Shown in pieces: positions 1 through 6,261 of a stretch of DNA of 8,547 nt. Below the pieces are notes generated by a model. It made no database searches, was not told the origin of the DNA, and saw only the letters and a list, made by a program, of their open reading frames with translations. The stretch's first letter is position 1; every line of letters starts with the position of its first letter. The stretch is from assembly GCA_900552425.1 (NCBI GenBank), contig URZR01000070.1:1-8547 (forward strand), written 5' to 3'. This DNA comes from an uncultured Collinsella sp. (GTDB lineage Bacteria; Actinomycetota; Coriobacteriia; Coriobacteriales; Coriobacteriaceae). The position numbers and the translations under genes are program-made.

Positions 1-51
1 AAAAGGTTATTAGTGGCCGGGCCCGCTCCCTTATGCACCACCATTGGAAAC

Positions 52-179
52 TTTGGCTGATAGGTTTAGCGCAATGGGGGTTTGGCTGAAGGGACCTTTG
101 GTATCCGTTCGGACACTTTGGCCCTTGATGAGCGTTTGGCTGATTGCTGCTTTGGGTACTCTTTGGGTTACTTTTGGCT
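52..179 (+). repeat. TTTGG-type short repeats upstream of the nitroreductase gene
   Basis: The nonamer TTTGGCTGA occurs exactly at 52-60, 81-89 and 135-143, and the core TTTGG occurs eight times (starting at 52, 81, 97, 117, 135, 151, 162 and 173). Two copies share a longer pattern, GTTTGGCTGA then six unrelated bases then CTTTGG, at 80-101 and 134-155. The stretch is strongly G/T-biased on the plus strand. It lies in the roughly 200 bases before the nitroreductase start, where I see no convincing gene and no clear -35/-10 pair. Two frames are open from the left edge, ending at 60 and 89, so a short tail of an upstream gene cannot be excluded. The function is unknown; operator sites or simple low-complexity decay are both possible. 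Confidence 0.5.
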
Positions 180-209
180 TGTTTGATTTTTAATTTTAGG
201 AGGGCTTGT

Positions 210-740
210 ATGTCTTATTTGGATCTGGCTCGTGGTCGGTATTCTTGTCGTTCTTTTGAGGACCGTCCTGTTGAGCAGTCGGTAGTGGATGCCATTGTTG
301 AGGCGGGGCGGATTGCTCCTTCTGCTTGTAATAATCATCCAGCCCGTGTGATGGTGCTGGATACGCCTGAGCTGTTGGAGAAGGCTGCTGCTTGTCAGCC
401 TCGGTTTGCTCGTGATGGGTCTATCTTTGGAGCTCCGCTTGTCTTCCTTATTTGCAGCGTTACCGATGATGCTTGGGTGCGCCCGTATGACCAGATGAAT
501 TCCAGTGAAATCGATACGTCCATAGTGTGCGATCAGATGATGATGGAGGCCACCGAGCAGGGCCTGGGAACGTGCTGGGTATGCCATTTTAAGCCTGAGG
601 TGGCACAGGAGCAGTTCAATCTGCCCAAGGGCGTCTATCCCTATCACATGCTCGTCTGTGGCTATCCCGCCGACCACATCGCCGATCCCGAGCATCGCGA
701 GGCCCGCACCATTCCCCTCCCCGACTTCCTCCTCAAGTAG
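210..740 (+). CDS. Nitroreductase-family FMN-dependent oxidoreductase
   Basis: This encodes a 176-residue cytoplasmic protein of the nitroreductase superfamily. Members bind FMN as homodimers and use NAD(P)H to reduce nitro compounds, quinones or flavins; the real substrate cannot be told from sequence. The visible signs are the N-terminal RYSCRSF motif (residues 10-16, FMN phosphate region), APSACNNHP (36-44) and GLGTCWV (118-124), all in the usual order and spacing. The length fits the small single-domain members. The ATG at 210 is chosen because AGGAGGG (198-204) lies five bases before it and because the family motif starts about ten residues in. An in-frame ATG at 144 would add a spurious hydrophobic leader. 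Codon use is odd: among codons 1-71, 40 end in T and 3 in C, while in codons 72-176 the counts are 25 and 44. It is a monocistronic gene with its own terminator. Confidence 0.9.
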   Translation: MSYLDLARGRYSCRSFEDRPVEQSVVDAIVEAGRIAPSACNNHPARVMVLDTPELLEKAAACQPRFARDGSIFGAPLVFLICSVTDDAWVRPYDQMNSSEIDTSIVCDQMMMEATEQGLGTCWVCHFKPEVAQEQFNLPKGVYPYHMLVCGYPADHIADPEHREARTIPLPDFLLK

Positions 741-788
741 ATTTTTAGGACATGCCTTAAAACCTACCCTTGACCGCTCACCCGTTCG

Positions 789-826
789 CCGAGCTCTGCG
801 CCACTATGTTCAGGGCTCGGTTTTTT
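789..826 (+). terminator. Rho-independent terminator of the nitroreductase gene
   Basis: An inverted repeat pairs CCGAGCTCTG (789-798) with CAGGGCTCGG (811-820), giving a 10-bp stem with one T-G wobble and a 12-base loop. Six T residues follow directly (821-826). It sits about 50 bases after the nitroreductase stop codon on the same strand, which is the expected place for its terminator. Confidence 0.88.
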
Positions 827-850
827 ATGTTACGCACCCCGGCACAGTCA

Positions 851-881
851 TAAAAAAGGACCCGCAAGCTGCAGGTCCTTT
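851..881 (-). terminator. Rho-independent terminator at the end of the divIVA transcript
   Basis: Read on the minus strand, AAAGGACCTGCA (881-870) pairs with TGCGGGTCCTTT (866-855). This is a 12-bp stem with one wobble and a three-base loop, and the T run continues to six (857-852). It begins 26 bases past the divIVA stop codon and should close the whole minus-strand cluster. The plus-strand copy ends in CCTTTCT, so it may also act weakly as a backstop for plus-strand transcription. Confidence 0.88.
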
Positions 882-907
882 CTAGGCACTAAATTGTAGG
901 CCGAATG

Positions 908-1582
908 TTAGTCCAGGTCGTCGGCAGCAAAGTTGTCGATCGGGGCGAAGGGATCGGCCACGGGGACAACCGGGTCAGCGACGGGCAGCGGCTCGGCGGG
1001 AACAGTCACCGCAGGAGAAGCGGCAGAACCGACCGGCGTGGAGGCCATGAGGTCGGCCGGGAAGGAGTTCTGGGCATCGTCCATGAAGTGCTGGATGAGC
1101 TTGAGGTACTCGGCCTTGAACTCCTCGCGGGAAGCCTTGAGACGATCGATTTCCTCGAGCTCGGCCTGCTTCTCGGTCAGAGCCTGGCGGATAACCTCGC
1201 GTGCCTTAGCGTCAGCCTCGTTGCGGATACGCTCAGCGTTCTCGTTGGCATCGTTGACGATGGTCTCAGCGGTCTGCTGGGCAGCGATCAGGGCAGCGGA
1301 AATCTGGCGCTCCTGAGCGGAGAAGTCAGGGGCGGGAGCAGCCACGGGGGCGGCAGGAACGGCTTGGGCGGTGGCATCCTGAGCCTGGGCAAGCTGAGCC
1401 TGCGCATCGGCAAGCTGCTGCTCGGTAGCAGTCAGGCGACCCTTAAGGTCGACGATCTTAGCGAGCATAGCGTCAACCTCGGAGGACAGCGTCTCCAAGA
1501 AGACGTCGACCTCGGCGGGATCGTAGCCACGCTTGGCCTCAGAGAAAGTCTGAGCCTGGATGTCTGCAGGGGTAATAGCCAT
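908..1582 (-). CDS. divIVA: DivIVA-family polar growth / division-site protein
   Basis: This encodes a 224-residue protein of the DivIVA/Wag31 family. These cytoplasmic coiled-coil scaffolds bind curved inner membrane at poles and septa and recruit wall-synthesis or division factors. Residues 3-30 are the conserved N-terminal lipid-binding region (ITPADIQAQTFSEAKRGYDP, then EVDVFLE), with F13, K17 and R18 at the membrane-contact positions known from the family. A first coiled coil runs about 24-68, an Ala/Pro linker about 74-86, and a long second coiled coil about 88-170. The tail is Pro/Val/Ala-rich and ends in acidic residues (AADDLD), with a small PVADP repeat at about 200-211. The start is supported by AAGGAG (1595-1590) eight bases ahead. 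It is the last gene of the cluster, 61 bases after yggT, and no ylmH lies between. Confidence 0.93.
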   Translation of the reverse strand: MAITPADIQAQTFSEAKRGYDPAEVDVFLETLSSEVDAMLAKIVDLKGRLTATEQQLADAQAQLAQAQDATAQAVPAAPVAAPAPDFSAQERQISAALIAAQQTAETIVNDANENAERIRNEADAKAREVIRQALTEKQAELEEIDRLKASREEFKAEYLKLIQHFMDDAQNSFPADLMASTPVGSAASPAVTVPAEPLPVADPVVPVADPFAPIDNFAADDLD

Positions 1583-1643
1583 AACAAGTCTCCTTTTTCA
1601 TCGCCTCGGCGCTACACGCCCGACGTAAGTTACTAAGTCAGTT

Positions 1644-1925
1644 CTATACGAGTATACCTATAAGAAGCTGCAGAACCAGCCTCTGCACCAACTGCAACGC
1701 AATAATCGCAACGACCGGCGAAAAATCGATACCGCCCATCGGCGGGATGAAACGACGGAACAGGTTGAGCCACGGACCGCACACGCTATCGAGCACCGCA
1801 GCAATATCCTGAAGCAAACCACCCTGCTTCATGGGAATCCACGTCATAAAGCAGTAGACGACAATGAGCGTGGAATAGAAGTTGAACAGCGTGTTGACCA
1901 GCTGGACGATAGTGTAGATGTTGAT
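1644..1925 (-). CDS. yggT: YggT/YlmG-family small membrane protein (non-canonical start)
   Basis: This is an integral membrane protein of the YggT family (YlmG in Bacillus), linked by family knowledge to septum or nucleoid organisation, with unclear biochemistry. Counting from position 1925 gives 93 residues. The first membrane segment is about 4-27, then comes a loop with PMKQGG, the family signature PWLNLFRRFIPPMGGIDFSP (51-70), and a second membrane segment about 69-92. The first ATG in frame is at 1847, but starting there would delete the first membrane helix. The frame stays open upstream to the sepF stop codon and contains no ATG, GTG or TTG. GAGGAG (1937-1932) sits six bases before an ATC codon at 1925-1923, so ATC is the best-placed start; ATT at 1931 is the alternative. 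It lies in the same frame as sepF, 21 bases after the sepF stop. Confidence 0.75.
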   Translation of the reverse strand: MNIYTIVQLVNTLFNFYSTLIVVYCFMTWIPMKQGGLLQDIAAVLDSVCGPWLNLFRRFIPPMGGIDFSPVVAIIALQLVQRLVLQLLIGILV

Positions 1926-1931
1926 GGGAAT

Positions 1932-1937
1932 CTCCTC
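1932..1937 (-). promoter_or_regulatory. Ribosome binding site that decides the yggT start
   Basis: GAGGAG on the minus strand is followed by the six bases ATTCCC and then ATC (1925-1923). This is ideal Shine-Dalgarno spacing for a start at ATC and far too close for a start at ATT (1931). No usable site of this strength precedes the ATG at 1847. It is the main sequence argument that yggT begins at a non-ATG codon. Confidence 0.6.
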
Positions 1938-1946
1938 GTCTTGTCT

Positions 1947-2669
1947 TTACTTAAGGTAGCCGTCGGCACGAAGCTTCTTGAGATCGGAATCTTTGACCTC
2001 GCAACCGGCGGGCAGCACCATGAACACGCGGTCGCCTACCTCCTTGACCGTGGCGCCCAGACCGCAGGCAAAGCCGTAAGAGAAGTCCAAGACGCGCTTG
2101 GCAACTTCGGTGCGTACGCCCACAAAAATCAGTGCGACAGGCTGCTTGGTGCGAACGCGGCGCACCACGGTCTCCACGTCGTCATAGCTCTCGGGGCGCA
2201 GGACATAGGCCGGCAGCTGCGGCGTGGCGTTGATGATATTGCTCGCATAGGCCGAGGCATCGCTCGGTGCAGGCGCGGGTGCAGCGGCGGCACGGGCGCG
2301 GGTGTTCTCGGCGTAGCTCGACGGCGTGTCATAGGCACCAGGACGATAACCGCTCGCAACACTGTCCTGCGAGCGCGAAGGCGGGTTATACGTCGTGGCA
2401 TGGCGGGAGTCATCGCCGACCAGCTGACCGGAGCGCGTATACACGGCAACCGACTCAGCTTCACCACGGCGCGTCTGACCAAGCAGGCCGTTGCTCGGCT
2501 CGTCTTGGGTGTAGAAGCCCTCGCCCGAAGCACCGCTGTAGCCGTTGCCCTGATAACCATCGTCATAGCCGTCATCGTAGCCGTAGTCGTCGTCCTGGCC
2601 ATAACCCTGGTCGTAACCCTGCTGGCCGCCCAGGTGCATCTTATTTTTAATCTCGTCAAGGAAGCCCAT
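1947..2669 (-). CDS. sepF: Cell division protein SepF
   Basis: This encodes a 240-residue SepF, a membrane-tethered partner of FtsZ that helps anchor and align the Z-ring (YlmF in Bacillus). Residues 1-14 (MGFLDEIKNKMHLG) are the N-terminal amphipathic membrane-targeting helix. Residues 18-53 are a Tyr/Gly/Asp-rich low-complexity stretch with YDDGYDDGY. An unstructured linker with an Ala/Pro run (about 126-136) follows. The SepF fold occupies about 155-222, including LRPESYDDVETVVRRVRT (157-174), PVALIFVG (177-184), KRVLDFSYG (191-199) and VGDRVFMVLPAG (211-222). The family is often nearer 150 residues, so the extra length is in the linker. The ATG at 2669 is chosen because it starts the targeting helix and has AGAGGA (2682-2677) seven bases ahead; the in-frame ATG at 2720 lacks both. 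It is 60 bases after yggS. Confidence 0.93.
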   Translation of the reverse strand: MGFLDEIKNKMHLGGQQGYDQGYGQDDDYGYDDGYDDGYQGNGYSGASGEGFYTQDEPSNGLLGQTRRGEAESVAVYTRSGQLVGDDSRHATTYNPPSRSQDSVASGYRPGAYDTPSSYAENTRARAAAAPAPAPSDASAYASNIINATPQLPAYVLRPESYDDVETVVRRVRTKQPVALIFVGVRTEVAKRVLDFSYGFACGLGATVKEVGDRVFMVLPAGCEVKDSDLKKLRADGYLK

Positions 2670-2729
2670 GGTTGTGTCCTCTCGCGGTTTAGTGCAGGCG
2701 CCCCGATAATCAGTGCGCACTTCAGAGCC

Positions 2730-3467
2730 TTATTTTACTGCAAACTCCGGGCTAAATACTACCCTGCCCAGGCGAACGAGCGTAGAGCCCTCCTCAAGGG
2801 CAGGCTCAAAGTCCTCGCTCATGCCGCAGGAAAGCTCAGGCAGGTTCAAATCGGGATGCGCCGCCTCCAGCTCATCCCTCAGCTCACGAAGCCCCGCAAA
2901 GGTGCGGCGTGCTACATCCTTATTCCCCCGGGGCGCCATAGTCATAAGCCCCTGCACGCAAATTCCCTCGAGCTCCGCAAGCTCACCCGCGGCGGCGCGA
3001 ATCTCATCGGGCGAAAAGCCTCCCTTCGACTCCTCACCACTCACATTGACCTCAATGAGCACGCGCTGGGGGCCGGCGAGCTCGCCTGCCTCAATCTTGC
3101 GGACAGCACGGCTCGAGATCGCCTGTGCCAGATGCAGCGAACCCACCGAGTGAATCAGCTCGGCTGAGCCCAGCACCGCATTGATCTTATTGGTCTGCAG
3201 GTTGCCGATCATATCGAAGCGCACCTCGGGCAGCTCCGGATGCTCCGCCAGACCCGTGAGCTTGCGAACCAGCTCCTGCGGGCGGTTCTCGGCAAAATGG
3301 CGATACCCCGCCTGGATGGCAGCAACAGTCTCATCGACACCAACGGTCTTGGACACGGCAATGAGGCGCGCGGCGTCGTGGGGGCGGCCCGCGCGATCGA
3401 GCGCCGCATAAAAACGTTCCAGAATCTGCTCGCGGCGAGCGCGCATCAAGTCCAAATAGTTATCCAT
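2730..3467 (-). CDS. yggS: YggS/PLPBP-family pyridoxal phosphate homeostasis protein
   Basis: This encodes a 245-residue cytoplasmic protein with a single alanine-racemase-type PLP-binding barrel. The family (YlmE in Bacillus, PLPBP in humans) has no proven catalytic reaction and is thought to buffer PLP and keep amino-acid metabolism balanced. RLIAVSKTVG (34-43) carries the PLP lysine K40. Other family blocks are HFAENRPQEL (57-66), MIGNLQTNK (86-94), NVSGEESKGGF (141-151), GLMTMAP (173-179) and the phosphate-binding end LSCGMSEDF (212-220) with GSTLVRLG (227-234). The ATG at 3467 is supported by GGAGG (3481-3477) nine bases ahead and by homology beginning here. Upstream in-frame codons back to 3551 run through a hairpin and look non-coding. 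It is 119 bases from phoU, the largest gap in the minus-strand cluster, and 60 bases before sepF. Confidence 0.93.
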   Translation of the reverse strand: MDNYLDLMRARREQILERFYAALDRAGRPHDAARLIAVSKTVGVDETVAAIQAGYRHFAENRPQELVRKLTGLAEHPELPEVRFDMIGNLQTNKINAVLGSAELIHSVGSLHLAQAISSRAVRKIEAGELAGPQRVLIEVNVSGEESKGGFSPDEIRAAAGELAELEGICVQGLMTMAPRGNKDVARRTFAGLRELRDELEAAHPDLNLPELSCGMSEDFEPALEEGSTLVRLGRVVFSPEFAVK

Positions 3468-3517
3468 TGCCAATCGCCTCCGCTGACAGCCAAACAAGTA
3501 GTCCCATGCTAACGCAA

Positions 3518-3549
3518 GAGCGCGGCCCCGCATGTGCAAGGCCGCGCTC
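3518..3549 (-). other. Strong RNA hairpin between phoU and yggS
   Basis: GAGCGCGGCC (3518-3527) and GGCCGCGCTC (3540-3549) form a perfect 10-bp GC-rich inverted repeat with a 12-base loop. It begins 37 bases past the phoU stop codon and ends 50 bases before the yggS start. On the minus strand the stem is followed by TTGCGTTAGC, so there is no real T run. It may be a weak or Rho-assisted terminator, a processing or stability element dividing the pst part from the division part, or a leader structure for yggS. A clear promoter for yggS was not found in this gap. Confidence 0.6.
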
Positions 3550-3586
3550 ACTTAGGTATTTACAATCTTTCGACGAACGGGGTTAC

Positions 3587-4444
3587 TTACTCCTCGTCGT
3601 CCTCGCCATCGTCCTCATCCTCAAGATGATCGAGCAGGTAGCGAAGACCCTCGCTGACCTCGTTAGCGGGCACCTTGGCAACGTAGCGAGCGTCGACGGC
3701 GGGCCTCATGATAACACCCTCGCCCGAAGGCACGCGCATGCTCTCGAGCTCATCCTCATCAGTGCAGGCGATATCACCGGCAGTCATACGCTGTCCGGTC
3801 AACAGGAAGGTCAGACGGCAGGCGGCATCGATGGAAATCGAGGCGATGCGATCGAGATAGCGCGATACCATGATGGCGCGGCGCAGGTCGTCATAGTTGC
3901 TGTCGTCGTCCATAAAATCGCCCGTGTCCATGCGGTTAAAGGTGCGGAAGAACTTCTCGTAGGCGGCGTGCACTGGCTCGTCCTCGACGGCCAGGTTGCA
4001 GATGATGGACATGTCATTGGTGACGAGCGCAGAAAGCGAAGAGCCCAGCACCTGGTAGACGGCCTCAGCCTCGGCCTCGACCGTGCCGACAAGCTCCTTG
4101 GGCAGCGAGATGTCGGCCTTGATCATATGACGCGTGGCGCGGCAAATCTGGCGAACCTTATCGGTCATGCGCTGCAGGTTAAAGTCGACGTAGATGATCG
4201 TCTGCAGCAAGCGGAAGTCGGAGGCGACCGGTGACTGCGTGGCAATCAGGTTGTAGCAGACGGCCTCCAGGTTGGCGCAGCGTGCGTCAATCGAAAGCGT
4301 GCGCTTCTTGGTCTTGGTGGCGAGCTTGCGGTCGTCGGTCACATAGGCCTTCACGGCATCGTGGAGGGCCAGATCGACGGCCTCGTAGATGCTCAGCATC
4401 TCGTGACGGGCCTCGATGAGCTGACGGGAAAACAGTTTGCGCAT
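3587..4444 (-). CDS. phoU: PhoU-family phosphate signalling protein with acidic C-terminal extension
   Basis: This encodes a 285-residue all-helical protein. PhoU sits in the cytoplasm at the Pst transporter and passes its state to a PhoR-type kinase, limiting phosphate uptake. Two PhoU three-helix units are visible at about 1-110 and 120-217. The usual metal-site signatures (family form LERIGDH) are altered here: L90-Q-R-M-T-D95 in the first repeat, and L197-D-R-I-A-S202 in the second, where the aspartate and histidine are lost. Residues about 218-285 go beyond the usual length of roughly 220-240 and end in an acidic tail (LEDEDDGEDDEE, 274-285). GGAG stands six bases before the ATG. It lies 92 bases after pstB, and that gap contains a hairpin. 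Position in the operon and the N-terminal half make PhoU firm; the tail's role is unknown. Confidence 0.88.
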   Translation of the reverse strand: MRKLFSRQLIEARHEMLSIYEAVDLALHDAVKAYVTDDRKLATKTKKRTLSIDARCANLEAVCYNLIATQSPVASDFRLLQTIIYVDFNLQRMTDKVRQICRATRHMIKADISLPKELVGTVEAEAEAVYQVLGSSLSALVTNDMSIICNLAVEDEPVHAAYEKFFRTFNRMDTGDFMDDDSNYDDLRRAIMVSRYLDRIASISIDAACRLTFLLTGQRMTAGDIACTDEDELESMRVPSGEGVIMRPAVDARYVAKVPANEVSEGLRYLLDHLEDEDDGEDDEE

Positions 4445-4464
4445 GGTTCACTCCAATCAGTTGG

Positions 4465-4485
4465 GTGCGGTCATGCCGCCCGCAC
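4465..4485 (-). other. Small hairpin between pstB and phoU
   Basis: GTGCGG (4465-4470) and CCGCAC (4480-4485) form a 6-bp GC-rich stem with a nine-base loop in the 92-base gap between pstB and phoU. No T run follows, and the phoU ribosome binding site lies about ten bases beyond. It could lower or separate phoU expression through RNA processing or stability, but a chance inverted repeat is also possible at this GC content. Confidence 0.35.
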
Positions 4486-4536
4486 AGTGAATACGCACCG
4501 GACCAGATCCGATCGGCTTGGGACTAGTCGCACCGA

Positions 4537-5340
<804 letters not shown>

Positions 5341-5352
5341 GGGACTCCTTAA

Positions 5353-6258
5353 CTAGCGACGCTTGCGCGACAGGAAGCGCGCAAACAGGTTGAAGGCCAA
5401 AATGATCACCATCAGCAAGAGCGCGGTGCCGTAGGCTGCGTTCATGTTGATGCCGTCGTTGGCAAGCAGGTACAGGTGAACGGTCATGGGACGGCCGGAA
5501 TCGAGCGGCGAAATAGGTAGATTGATGGCCTGGCCCATGGTGTAGAGCACCACGGCGGTCTCGCCGATGGCACGGCCGATGGCAAGGACGATGCCCGTGG
5601 CAATGCGGCCAAAGGCCGAAGGAAGCACGATCTTGGAGACGACCTGCCACTTGGTAGCGCCCAGGCCGTACGCGCCCCAACGGATATAGCGCGGAACGGC
5701 GCGAATGGCTTCTTCGGTGGTGCGCATGACGATGGGCAACATGAGCAGCGCCAGCGCGAGCGCGGCGGAAAGCATCGAGAGTCCCAAACCCATGGCCTCG
5801 ACAAAGAGCGCGTAGCCAAACAGGCCCATAACGATGGAGGGCACCGAGGCCAAAGCGTCAGCAGCGTAGCGAATGAGCTCGACGACCTTGCCCTGCTTGG
5901 CGTACTCGGCCAGATAGACGGCTGCCAGCACAGCAATCGGCGTGCAGATAAGCATGGCGAGCGCCGTCACGTAGACGGTCGAGACGATCGTGGGCCAAAT
6001 TCCGCCCTCGGCGTTGACGCCCTGGGGCCAACCGAAGATAAAGTCGAGCGAGATGTGTGGCAGGCCGTTGATGACCACGTAGGCGATGATAGCGACCAGC
6101 ACCAGCGTGGTGATGTAGGCAGCGGCACGAAACACGCCAAGCATGATCTTGTTGGACAGGTCCTTGTTGATGCGGCCCTTCTTGCCGTGGGAAAGGGCAC
6201 GCTTGATGCGCTCGCGCGACGAGGTCGTATCGACCGTCGTGTCAACGGAATCGGACAT
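5353..6258 (-). CDS. pstA: Phosphate ABC transporter permease PstA
   Basis: This encodes a 301-residue inner-membrane permease that pairs with PstC. After a hydrophilic, basic N-terminal tail (1-37), six membrane segments are visible at about 38-63, 88-117, 133-154, 160-180, 215-241 and 276-296. The cytoplasmic coupling (EAA-type) loop is at about 195-215, with GAYGLGATKWQVVSKIVLPS contacting PstB. The AIGRAIGETAVVLYTMG stretch (226-242) is strongly conserved in Pst permeases. The C-terminal FLSRKRR is a basic cytoplasmic end. The ATG at 6258 follows the pstC stop by three bases, with a G-rich ribosome site (AGAGGGGG) just upstream inside pstC. The choice of PstA rather than PstC rests on gene order and on the YTMG and HLYLLAND context. 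Confidence 0.95.
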   Translation of the reverse strand: MSDSVDTTVDTTSSRERIKRALSHGKKGRINKDLSNKIMLGVFRAAAYITTLVLVAIIAYVVINGLPHISLDFIFGWPQGVNAEGGIWPTIVSTVYVTALAMLICTPIAVLAAVYLAEYAKQGKVVELIRYAADALASVPSIVMGLFGYALFVEAMGLGLSMLSAALALALLMLPIVMRTTEEAIRAVPRYIRWGAYGLGATKWQVVSKIVLPSAFGRIATGIVLAIGRAIGETAVVLYTMGQAINLPISPLDSGRPMTVHLYLLANDGINMNAAYGTALLLMVIILAFNLFARFLSRKRR

Positions 6259-6261
6259 AGC

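Noticed and set aside
144..209. N-terminal extension of the nitroreductase with a hydrophobic, membrane-like leader
   Set aside because: The hydrophobic residues come from the T-rich repeat block, no ribosome site precedes 144, and AGGAGGG is ideally placed for the ATG at 210.
905..1636. Plus-strand open frame antisense to divIVA
   Set aside because: Gly/Ser/Leu-rich text is the complement of the Ala/Glu-rich coiled coil of DivIVA.
2670..2720. Upstream start for SepF adding 17 residues
   Set aside because: The added residues do not look like SepF, the amphipathic helix begins at 2669, and AGAGGA is placed for that ATG.
2712..2721. Perfect palindrome AGTGCGCACT between yggS and sepF
   Set aside because: A 10-base palindrome in GC-rich DNA is weak evidence, and there is no paired promoter element to support an operator.
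1941..3167. Long plus-strand open frame of 408 codons antisense to yggT, sepF and yggS
   Set aside because: It mirrors three well-supported minus-strand genes, has no recognisable domain, and its length is explained by high GC content and few stop codons.
3468..3551. Upstream start for YggS adding 28 residues
   Set aside because: The extension runs through the 3518-3549 hairpin and lacks family similarity; GGAGG favours 3467.
3467..4234. Plus-strand open frame of 255 codons antisense to phoU
   Set aside because: It is a shadow of phoU with no ribosome site or family similarity that I recognise.
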